Shown here: positions 1 through 6,724 of the stretch, piece after piece
How positions within the stretch are numbered: the first letter of the stretch is position 1
Layout of the letters: each line of letters begins with the position of its first letter
Assembly (NCBI GenBank): GCA_029938985.1
Contig: JAOZTW010000018.1
Span: 1 to 20,729, forward strand
Length of the DNA: 20,729 nucleotides
Reading direction: 5' to 3'
Source: Bacteroidales bacterium
GTDB lineage: Bacteria > Bacteroidota > Bacteroidia > Bacteroidales > JAOZQN01
Made by a program: the position numbers and the translations under genes
The notes under the pieces: model-generated
The model's database searches: none
The model's input: the letters and a program-made list of their open reading frames with translations, nothing else
What the model was told of the DNA's origin: nothing

Positions 1-122
1 TTGGAAAGTCTTTTCGTATAACAATACTTTAGGTACTTATGTCTTAATACAGTAGATTATTTTTTTCTTTTTCACTTACTTTTAAAATTCCATTTTAAGT
101 AGGTAATCGTTTATATATGATT

Positions 123-177
123 AACTACTGTATTAAGACTTAAATATCTAAAGTTTTATTACAGTAGTTGTTTTTTT
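123..177 (+). terminator. Possible hairpin plus T-run downstream of an off-window gene
   Basis: A perfect 10-bp inverted repeat pairs 123-132 (AACTACTGTA) with 160-169 (TACAGTAGTT) and is followed by seven T at 171-177. The loop is long (27 nt), which is unusual for an intrinsic terminator, and the arms belong to the diverged repeat family found here. It could end a plus-strand gene lying before the window, but this is a guess from shape only. Confidence 0.3.
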
Positions 178-183
178 GTATTT

Positions 184-220
184 GCAGATTTATCTGCTTT
201 GTTTTTGCAGATTTATCTGC
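184..220. repeat. Twin 14-bp palindromes (GCAGATTTATCTGC)
   Basis: The same sequence, GCAGAT-TT-ATCTGC, occurs at 184-197 and 207-220, 23 bp apart and exact in both copies. Each is a 6-bp stem with a 2-nt centre. Two equal palindromes about two helical turns apart could be a paired operator, or a small repeat element. No regulator gene is adjacent in the window. Confidence 0.5.
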
Positions 221-372
221 AGAATATCAGCGATTTGGCTATCAGTAATAGCAAACAAAAAAAATACGATAGTGTACAAGACTTAAGTTTATAGAGAAGC
301 AATTTAAAGTAAACCGTTTAAATTTAACACTTAAAATACTTTAGATACTTAAGTCTTATTACACTACTTATA

Positions 373-402
373 TTTGAAATGGAATTTTTTTTATTACTTT
401 TG
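373..402 (+). promoter_or_regulatory. Bacteroidota-type promoter, probably for the methyltransferase gene
   Basis: TTTG at 373-376 and TACTTTTG at 395-402 match the phylum's -33 (TTTG) and -7 (TAnnTTTG) elements, with an 18-nt spacer against the usual 19-21. Transcription would start near 409, leaving a leader of about 120 nt before the ATG at 528. Inferred from consensus only. Confidence 0.5.
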
Positions 403-527
403 TAAAATAATTAAATATGTAAAGTTACTTAAAATTATTGTTTAATTGAATTATTTTATTGTACAGATAAACAGTTTATTAAAAAAAATAATTGTATTAA
501 TAATATTATTTTTAAAACCTAAAAAAA

Positions 528-1175
528 ATGATAGAATACGAATGGACACAAGAACTTTGTGAGTCTTATACCAACAATATACGCCCGATGATAAAACATG
601 ACCATTTTAATTGGGCCGCAAAAATAGTGAAACAAATAAATTCGTCACAAGAAAATTTAAAATATTTGGACATAGCAACTGGTCCTGGTTTTTTATTGGT
701 AGAGGTGGCAAAAATGTTGGAGAAACCAGTTTTGTTTGCTCATGATGGTTCTAAATTCATGTTAAATATTGCAGAAAAAGAAGCTAAAAATTCTGGTTTT
801 GAAATACAAAAATTTCATTCTGATGCTGAAAAAATAAATATTGAAAACAACTCTATGGACATTGTTACATGCAAACAACTTTTGCATGAAGTAAAATCAC
901 CCGAAAAAATTATTTCAGAAATTTATAGAGTTTGCAAACCTGATGGTAAAGTTTTTATTGTAGATTTTGACAAAAATAGTAGTTCAATAGGTGCCAAATT
1001 GATTAAAACTTTCGTGAAGGTAAATACGAATAAACAAATTGCAGATAATTTTTGGAAATCATATAAGAACGGACTTGATGGAAAAAAAGTAAAACAAATG
1101 ACAAAAGATGCTGGATTTTCAAAAGTTTTTTACATAAAATCTGGATACAATTATTTTATACTTGCTAAAAAATAA
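528..1175 (+). CDS. Class I SAM-dependent methyltransferase
   Basis: This 215-residue protein has the Rossmann-type methyltransferase layout of the Methyltransf_11/25 kind. The SAM-binding motif I is at residues 46-55 (YLDIATGPGF). An acidic motif II region is at 70-80 (D73), an SDAE motif at 98-101, motif IV-like MDIVTCKQLLHEV at 110-122 and the post-IV strand CKPDGKVFIVDFD at 136-148. It should transfer a methyl group from S-adenosylmethionine in the cytoplasm. The substrate cannot be read from the sequence; the LLHE segment resembles small-molecule methyltransferases of the UbiE type. The start is the ATG at 528 behind an A-rich leader with no Shine-Dalgarno site. A TPR gene begins 22 bp after its stop, so the two are probably co-transcribed. 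Confidence 0.85.
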   Translation: MIEYEWTQELCESYTNNIRPMIKHDHFNWAAKIVKQINSSQENLKYLDIATGPGFLLVEVAKMLEKPVLFAHDGSKFMLNIAEKEAKNSGFEIQKFHSDAEKINIENNSMDIVTCKQLLHEVKSPEKIISEIYRVCKPDGKVFIVDFDKNSSSIGAKLIKTFVKVNTNKQIADNFWKSYKNGLDGKKVKQMTKDAGFSKVFYIKSGYNYFILAKK

Positions 1176-1197
1176 ACGCCAAATAAATAACAAAAAT

Positions 1198-2190
1198 ATG
1201 AATAATATAGATGCTGATTTAAACAATCAAAACTCAGAAAATGAAAATAAAGTAGAGGAAGTGGTAGAAAATTTGTTGATTAAACAAACAATTGATAATA
1301 AAATAGTTGAAGCAAAAACAATTGCATTAAATGCCAAACACAACGAAGCAATTGTAGTTTTGCTTGATACATTAAATATGTTTTTGGAGAACGCAGAAAA
1401 AGAGAATTTAGAAATTCAAATAAAAGCAAATATTTTGCTTATGCTCGGAAATCAATATTTTATGACAGAAGAATTTGATTATGCAGAAAAATATTTTAAT
1501 CAAGTAATAAGTCTGAACGAAATTGATAGCTCGTTAAAAGAAATTGGGCGTTCCTACCATAGCATTGGAAATATTTATGCTTTGCAAAAATTATGGAGCA
1601 AAGCTCTTGAAAACTATGAACTTTCTATTGATAAAAACGAAGAAGCTAATCATTTATTAGGACTTGGTGGCACATTTCACAATATTAGAATTATACTTTC
1701 GCAAACAATAAATATAAAAAAAAGACTTAAATATTATAAAAAAAGGTTAAAATTTTATGAAAAAGAAGGTAAAAACAAGCTTTTTGGTTACTTTTATCAT
1801 GAGTTAGCTTTATTGTACAACGATTACGGCAAAAAAAAGAATGAATTAGAGTTTTTGGAAAAAGCACTTGCATCAAAATTGGAGCATAAAATAGAATATG
1901 AACTTGCAAATACTTATTATTTTCTTGCTGGTTTTCACGACGATAACGACGATGAAGATAAAGCTTTTGAATATTATATATCAGCTTTGGAACTAATGTT
2001 AAAACATTCGGAATTTGAATACGCCGGAACAACAGTTCAGTATTTGGAATTGTCTTTGGACGAATGCACTGATAATGAGCAGAAACAAAAAGCTATAAAT
2101 CTGTTAAAAATAGTAGAAGAACAAAATATATTTGAAGAAAAAAGAAAGATATTTGATGGAATAGAAATTGGAGAGTATAATGCAGAGTAG
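1198..2190 (+). CDS. Tetratricopeptide repeat protein
   Basis: A 330-residue soluble protein with no signal peptide or membrane segment. After a charged, low-complexity start (about 40 residues rich in N, E and K) it carries several TPR-like helical pairs. Examples are ILLMLGNQYFMTEEFDYAEK, a SYHSIGNIYALQKLWSKALE unit, and two later units around YHELALLYNDYGKKKNELE and YYFLAGFHDDNDDEDKAFE. TPRs act as protein-protein interaction scaffolds; the partner is unknown. The frame stays open back to a TTG at 1162 inside the upstream methyltransferase gene, but the ATG at 1198 is the better start and avoids the overlap. The gene follows the methyltransferase by 22 bp and lies 188 bp before the TPR-ATPase gene, so it may belong with either. 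No enzymatic motif is visible. Confidence 0.75.
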   Translation: MNNIDADLNNQNSENENKVEEVVENLLIKQTIDNKIVEAKTIALNAKHNEAIVVLLDTLNMFLENAEKENLEIQIKANILLMLGNQYFMTEEFDYAEKYFNQVISLNEIDSSLKEIGRSYHSIGNIYALQKLWSKALENYELSIDKNEEANHLLGLGGTFHNIRIILSQTINIKKRLKYYKKRLKFYEKEGKNKLFGYFYHELALLYNDYGKKKNELEFLEKALASKLEHKIEYELANTYYFLAGFHDDNDDEDKAFEYYISALELMLKHSEFEYAGTTVQYLELSLDECTDNEQKQKAINLLKIVEEQNIFEEKRKIFDGIEIGEYNAE

Positions 2191-2231
2191 AAGTTTTTAT
2201 GTTACTTTATTTGTTAAAGCACTGTAAATCC

Positions 2232-2250
2232 TTCGGTATATTAAACCGAA
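2232..2250. other. Small inverted repeat behind the TPR gene
   Basis: TTCGGT (2232-2237) pairs with ACCGAA (2245-2250) across a 7-nt loop, 42 bases after the TPR gene stop. No T-run follows on the plus strand, so it is a weak terminator candidate. It may stabilise the 3' end of the mRNA. Confidence 0.3.
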
Positions 2251-2301
2251 AATTAATTGAAATTTAAAGAATATCAGACAGTTAATTACGATAAGAAAAG
2301 T

Positions 2302-2339
2302 TTTGCAACTTCTCCGAATTTTATTGTTTTGTAAACAAT
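2302..2339 (+). promoter_or_regulatory. Possible promoter with overlapping inverted repeat before the Septu-like genes
   Basis: TTTG at 2302-2305 and TTGTTTTG at 2324-2331 fit the phylum consensus with an 18-nt spacer and one mismatch in the -7 element. The -7 element overlaps an inverted repeat, ATTGTTT (2323-2329) with AAACAAT (2333-2339), which could be an operator. The start codon at 2379 lies about 40 nt beyond. This would give the ATPase-nuclease pair its own controlled transcript, but the evidence is consensus matching only. Confidence 0.3.
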
Positions 2340-2378
2340 AAATTAAATGTAAACCTTGTAAAAGAAAAATAGAACAAA

Positions 2379-4193
2379 ATGAATGATATTGAAAAAGCAA
2401 AATATTATTATAATAAAGCCGATAAAGCTTTTTTTAAAAAAGATTATAAATTAGCTAAAAATAACTTAGAAAAAGTTATTAAATTAAATCCAAACTTTGA
2501 AGAAGCATATAGTAATTTAGCTCTTTTACTTGTAAATAATTTTCAAGAATATGAAAAAGCAAAACAGTATTATGAAAAAGCTATAGAATTAAATCCAAAC
2601 TTTGCAGCAGCTTATAGTAATTTAGCTCTTTTACTTGTAAATAATTTTCAAGAATATGAAAAAGCAAAACAGTATTATGAAAAAGCTATAGAATTAAATC
2701 CTAATTTTGCAGAAGCTTATAATAACTACGCCTTTCTTTTAACAACCCATTTTCAAGAACATAGCAAGGCGAAACAATACTATGAGAAAGCTATAGAATT
2801 AGATGCAAATTATGTAATTGCCTATGAAAATTACCTTAAACTTTTAAAAAAGCATTTTAATGAAAATGATAGTCAAAAAAGAAAAATATCTTTTGAAAGT
2901 TCACAATTATCAGATAAAATAAATTTTATTGAAATAAATAACTTTAAAATATTTAAAAAAATTAGAATTGAACTAACCGAGCATGTAAATATAATACTCG
3001 CTCAAAATGGATTAGGTAAAACAACTTTTTTGCAAGCACTTACTCTCGCTAATATTCCTGATGAAAATAAAATAAATGATTTTGAGATTTTTTTAAGTTT
3101 TGGAACTTTACAGTCAAATATTATTTTTAATAAAAATAATAAAAATATATCATTAATAATTGACCAATATAAAAAGAAAACAGCTAACAAATATGAATTT
3201 TCGTATTTACCCATATTTTTGGCTTATGGTGTAAATATTTTTACGCTTTACGAAAAATATAGTTATGATAATATAATTGACCAGTTGATAACTGGAGCTA
3301 AAAGGAATTATGAAATAAAATCAATTTTTTCTGATTTTGAAGACACTTTTTATGACCCTCTAATTATACTTCAAAAATTGTTGGATAAAAAAACACGATA
3401 TAGTTCATTAATTAATGATTTTATTATAAAAAAACTGAACAAGTTAATTCCTGATTATAAGATTGTTATTAATAATAATAACATTCATTATTTTGTTTCC
3501 GAAAATTTGGAACAAAATTATTTATCAACCAAAAATTTGAGTGAGGGTTACCGTAGTGCAATCATTTTATTAACAGATATTATAATTCGTGTTCTTTCAA
3601 TTGGTAAAAAATACACTTATGATAGTTTAGATTTGTTGTTTGAGAACATCACTGGAGTTATTGCAATAGATGAATTTGATAGACATTTACATCCCTCATG
3701 GCAAAGAATTTATGTAAATCAACTAAAAAAATTATTACCAAATATTCAATTTGTACTAACAACGCACAACCCCGTAGCTATACTTGGCAGACAAGCTGGC
3801 GAGGTGCAAAAATTTTATTTCGACAAAAGCGATAAAACGCTTAAAATAAGGAAATTACCAGAAACTGAAAGTATTGATGCAGGAACAATTTTATTAAAAC
3901 ATTTTGGTTTAAACTCTATTTTAAGTATTGACTTACAAAATAAAATTGATATGTATTATAAAATCAAATCAAAAGAAAAATTAAATGAATCAGACCAAAA
4001 AGAAATTAAAATATTAGAGGCAGAAATTACAGACTCAAATGTAAATGTAAATATTCATGATTACAGATTCTTAATTTTTATTAAATTTATGGAAGCACAA
4101 GGATATGATATTAGAGAACGTCTTTCTGAAATAACACTTACAAAAAATGAAATAGAAAAGTTGGAAAAGGAATTTGAAAATTATTATAATTAA
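2379..4193 (+). CDS. ptuA: Septu-like ATPase (PtuA-type) with N-terminal TPR domain
   Basis: A 604-residue fusion. Residues about 5-165 are TPR units of 35 residues, most ending in YYEKAIELNPNF or similar. From about 185 an ABC/SMC-type AAA ATPase begins (INFIEINNFKIFKKIRIEL). Its Walker A is AQNGLGKTT at 208-216, with Ala in place of the usual first Gly. An ABC-signature-like LSEGYR is at 387-392, Walker B with DEFDRHLHP at 431-439, and the switch histidine TTHNP at 461-465. This arrangement, with an HNH gene starting 6 bp after the stop, is that of Septu, where PtuA is the ATPase and PtuB the nuclease that together stop phage growth. The TPR head is not part of the simplest PtuA and may sense the trigger or hold a partner. 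Two of its TPR units are identical over 89 bp of DNA, so the region has changed recently. The family call is by motif, and the system name is inference from the pair. Confidence 0.78.
   Translation: MNDIEKAKYYYNKADKAFFKKDYKLAKNNLEKVIKLNPNFEEAYSNLALLLVNNFQEYEKAKQYYEKAIELNPNFAAAYSNLALLLVNNFQEYEKAKQYYEKAIELNPNFAEAYNNYAFLLTTHFQEHSKAKQYYEKAIELDANYVIAYENYLKLLKKHFNENDSQKRKISFESSQLSDKINFIEINNFKIFKKIRIELTEHVNIILAQNGLGKTTFLQALTLANIPDENKINDFEIFLSFGTLQSNIIFNKNNKNISLIIDQYKKKTANKYEFSYLPIFLAYGVNIFTLYEKYSYDNIIDQLITGAKRNYEIKSIFSDFEDTFYDPLIILQKLLDKKTRYSSLINDFIIKKLNKLIPDYKIVINNNNIHYFVSENLEQNYLSTKNLSEGYRSAIILLTDIIIRVLSIGKKYTYDSLDLLFENITGVIAIDEFDRHLHPSWQRIYVNQLKKLLPNIQFVLTTHNPVAILGRQAGEVQKFYFDKSDKTLKIRKLPETESIDAGTILLKHFGLNSILSIDLQNKIDMYYKIKSKEKLNESDQKEIKILEAEITDSNVNVNIHDYRFLIFIKFMEAQGYDIRERLSEITLTKNEIEKLEKEFENYYN
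2508..2701 (+). repeat. In-frame 105-bp tandem duplication within the TPR region
   Basis: Bases 2508-2596 are repeated exactly at 2613-2701, with a period of 105 bp or 35 codons, equal to one TPR unit. The next unit (from about 2718) is related in protein but clearly diverged in DNA. Exact identity including synonymous sites points to a recent unit duplication or gene conversion. Confidence 0.9.
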
Positions 4194-4199
4194 TTAAAT

Positions 4200-5048
4200 A
4201 TGAAAGATTTAAGATATATTCATGTTGAAAATAATACTGAAATTCCAGAGCATAAAAAGGAATTAGTTGACGTATTTAGGAAGATGGGAAATAATTTTAA
4301 TGATAAATTTAAAATTTTAAGAACAAATAAAAAAGAATATGATAAGTTTAAGAAAAATAAATGGACGATTTTTAAAGATAATTTTCTTATTTTAGTTGAT
4401 TATCAATGTCATATATGTGAAAATAGAATAGATATTCACCATGATATTGACCATTTCAGACCCAAAAAACATTATTGGTGGCTTGCATTTGATTATAAAA
4501 ATTATATGATTTATTGTAAATTGTGTAATATAACTTATAAAAAAAATATTTTTCCTTTGTTTGTTGATAATCAAATAGATTATGAAATAAAAAATAGAAT
4601 TACTTTTGAAAAACGTACAGAATTAGATGACGAAAAACCTTTAACTTTTAATCCTAATTATAATAATCCAGTTGAAATATTTGATGTTGAATTTATAGCT
4701 AAAACAGATATAAGAGTGGGAGTTGTGAAAATAAAACCCAAAAAAGACCTGAATTTAGATTCATATATGTATGCAAAAGCAAAAACAACTATAAATATTT
4801 TTAATTTGAATAATGAAAATACAGAATTAAAAAATACACAAAAAGATGTTAGAAAAATAATAATGGAAAGTAATTTTAAAAATCTGAAAAACTTGGCAAA
4901 ATTAAAGAAAAAATTTATAAAAAAACCAAATAAACAAAATAAAATTTTTTATGAAAATGAATTAAAAAAGTTAAATTTAGAAACAACAAAAAACGGCTTA
5001 CAACTATTAATTGAAAAAGGGAATTTTGAAATACCTACCTTTTTATAA
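4200..5048 (+). CDS. ptuB: HNH endonuclease of the PtuB type
   Basis: A 282-residue protein with an HNH/zinc-ribbon nuclease core. Residues include C70 and C73 (CHIC), then DIDHFRPK at 82-89 with D84 and H85 as the likely catalytic start. YWWLAFDYKN follows at 92-101, then C106 and C109 before N110, a KK at 114-115 and FPL at 118-120. The CxxC, DHFRPK, YWWLA, CxxCN and FPL series is the pattern of PtuB and of HNH proteins linked to some retrons. The four cysteines probably bind one structural zinc. The C-terminal half (about 150-282) is lysine- and asparagine-rich and helical, with no recognised domain. The ATG lies 6 bp after the ATPase stop, so the pair is almost certainly one transcript. 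cysN begins 46 bp downstream with no visible terminator between. Confidence 0.82.
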   Translation: MKDLRYIHVENNTEIPEHKKELVDVFRKMGNNFNDKFKILRTNKKEYDKFKKNKWTIFKDNFLILVDYQCHICENRIDIHHDIDHFRPKKHYWWLAFDYKNYMIYCKLCNITYKKNIFPLFVDNQIDYEIKNRITFEKRTELDDEKPLTFNPNYNNPVEIFDVEFIAKTDIRVGVVKIKPKKDLNLDSYMYAKAKTTINIFNLNNENTELKNTQKDVRKIIMESNFKNLKNLAKLKKKFIKKPNKQNKIFYENELKKLNLETTKNGLQLLIEKGNFEIPTFL

Positions 5049-5094
5049 AAAATACGAATTATAAGAAACAAAAACTTAACTATTATATAAAATT

Positions 5095-6375
5095 ATGACA
5101 AAAGACAAAGAAGCAACTAAAGGATATTTAGACATGGAGCTGTTACGATTTACAACAGCTGGCAGTGTGGACGATGGGAAAAGCACATTAATTGGGAGAT
5201 TGCTATACGATAGCAAATCAATTTTTGAAGACCAAATGGACGCAATAGAACGTAGCAGTAAATTAAAAGGAGAAGAACATGTTAACCTTGCACTACTTAC
5301 CGATGGACTACGCTCCGAAAGAGAACAGGGCATTACTATTGATGTGGCATACAGATATTTTCACACTCCAAAAAGAAAATTTATTATTGCCGACACACCC
5401 GGTCACATTCAATACACTCGCAACATGGTAACTGGTGCTTCAACTGCAAACCTTGCATTGGTGCTAATTGATGCTCGTCACGGTGTTTTGGAACAAACAT
5501 TAAGACACTCATATATAGCTTCGCTATTGCAAATTCCTCATGTTGTGGTGTGTGTTAATAAAATGGACTTGGTTGATTATAAGGAAGATACTTTTGAAAA
5601 AATAAAAGATGATTTGAATAAATTGTCGCACAAATTGTATGTGAAAGATATTAGATTTGTGCCAATCAGTGCTTTAAATGGAGATAATGTTGTGGATCGT
5701 TCAACTAACATGGACTGGTATGAAGGACCAACTCTTATGTACATTTTAGAAAATCTACATATTGCCAACGATATTAATATGGCTGATAGCAGATTTCCTG
5801 TACAATATGTAGTGCGTCCACAAACAACAGAATTTCACGACTATAGAGGATATGCAGGACGAATTGCAAGTGGTAAATTTAAACCTAACGATGAGATTAC
5901 TGTTCTTCCTTCTGGATTTAGTTCTAAGATAAAATCAATTGACATGCTGGGCGAAAATTTAGATATTGCTTTTGCTCCTCAGTCGGTTACATTAACATTA
6001 AACGACGATATTGATATTAGCAGAGGAGATATGATTGTAAAATCAAATAATGTTCCTGAAAGTTCGCAAGATGTTGTAATTGATATTTGTTGGTTCAATA
6101 AAAGACCTTTGAGAATAGGTGGAAAATATGCAATAAAACATACTACCAACGATTTACGTTGTATGATAAAAGAAGTGAAATATAAAATGGATATAAACAC
6201 TTTGGAACGTAATTATGAGGACAAAACAGTAAATATGAATGATATAGCACGAATTCAAATTAGAACAACAACACCAGTATTTTATGATTCGTATAGAAAA
6301 AATAGAATTACCGGAAGTGTAATTATTATTGAAGAGACAACAAACGAAACTGTTGCAGCTGGAATGATAGTTTAA
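5095..6375 (+). CDS. cysN: Sulfate adenylyltransferase subunit 1 (GTPase subunit)
   Basis: A 426-residue EF-Tu-like GTPase that activates ATP sulfurylase, coupling GTP hydrolysis to formation of adenosine 5'-phosphosulfate by its partner CysD. G1 is GSVDDGKS at 23-30. The switch I region runs LLTDGLRSEREQGITID at 67-83. G3 is DTPGH at 100-104 and G4 is NKMD at 155-158. The beta-barrel domains follow (about 215-426). The segments LLRFTTAGSVDDGKSTLIGR and EDQMDAIE are typical of CysN rather than EF-Tu. The length suits a CysN without a fused CysC kinase. The partner gene cysD, normally directly upstream, is not in the window; a Septu-like pair takes that place. There is no separate promoter of the phylum type in the 46-bp gap. 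The G+C content looks higher than that of the two upstream genes. Confidence 0.93.
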   Translation: MTKDKEATKGYLDMELLRFTTAGSVDDGKSTLIGRLLYDSKSIFEDQMDAIERSSKLKGEEHVNLALLTDGLRSEREQGITIDVAYRYFHTPKRKFIIADTPGHIQYTRNMVTGASTANLALVLIDARHGVLEQTLRHSYIASLLQIPHVVVCVNKMDLVDYKEDTFEKIKDDLNKLSHKLYVKDIRFVPISALNGDNVVDRSTNMDWYEGPTLMYILENLHIANDINMADSRFPVQYVVRPQTTEFHDYRGYAGRIASGKFKPNDEITVLPSGFSSKIKSIDMLGENLDIAFAPQSVTLTLNDDIDISRGDMIVKSNNVPESSQDVVIDICWFNKRPLRIGGKYAIKHTTNDLRCMIKEVKYKMDINTLERNYEDKTVNMNDIARIQIRTTTPVFYDSYRKNRITGSVIIIEETTNETVAAGMIV

Positions 6376-6377
6376 TA

Positions 6378-6670
6378 ATAAGGCATATAAAAATAAATAA
6401 TTGGGCATTTTTCATAAATGCAAATTACTGCGTTCTTTTAATTATTTTAAAACCCTCATTTACAATAAGTAAACTGCAGTATTTAAAAATAAAAATATCT
6501 TGTACTTTACACTTATGAAAAACGCCAATAATTGACTATTTTAAATGAACTTATTTTTGTTTTTTAACAATTCAATAAACACAATAACAATATATTTGCA
6601 TGTTTATTGAGGACGATAAAAGCAAAAAAACAAGTTTAAATAGTTAATTATTTATTTTAATATGCCTTAT
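6378..6670. mobile_element. MITE-like element with 25-bp terminal inverted repeats
   Basis: The segment 6378-6402 is repeated inverted at 6646-6670 with 24 of 25 bases equal (outer end ATAAGGCATAT). Between them are 243 bp with no credible gene. A second, inner inverted pair lies at 6401-6417 and 6513-6528. A 3-bp ATA flanks both ends (6375-6377 and 6671-6673), which could be a target duplication but is weak evidence in AT-rich DNA. The left end starts 2 bp after the cysN stop. Together this is the shape of a small non-autonomous element. An RNA hairpin or regulatory role is the alternative. This is the main content of the 349-bp gap between cysN and the LptD-like gene. Confidence 0.6.
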
Positions 6671-6724
6671 ATAATTTAAAATTGAAATACTAAGTTAAAA
6701 TATTTGAAAGTATTTTAAAATTAA

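Larger units (their letters stand above)
23..370. repeat. Three diverged copies of a ~34-bp repeat, middle one inverted
   Basis: Copies lie at about 23-59 (plus), 122-154 (minus) and 338-370 (plus). All share a core reading ACTTTAG-TA-TTA-GTCTTA followed by TACAGTAG or a close variant. The minus copy, read in reverse complement, differs from each of the others at about 3-4 of 33 positions. A partial fourth copy (TATTACAGTAG) is at about 157-167. The stretch 1-527 holds no open reading frame I would support. The repeats could be remnants of a mobile element or a regulatory or terminator-like family. Their function is unknown. Confidence 0.6.

Noticed and set aside
2379..5048. Retron carrying PtuA/PtuB-like effectors
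   Set aside because: No reverse transcriptase gene lies in the window, and no msr/msd-like RNA was recognised upstream.
6556..6598. Promoter TTTG (6556) with TATATTTG (6591) for the LptD-like gene
   Set aside because: The -7 match is good, but the spacer is about 31 nt against the usual 19-21, and it lies inside the MITE-like element. Possible but not supported enough to list.
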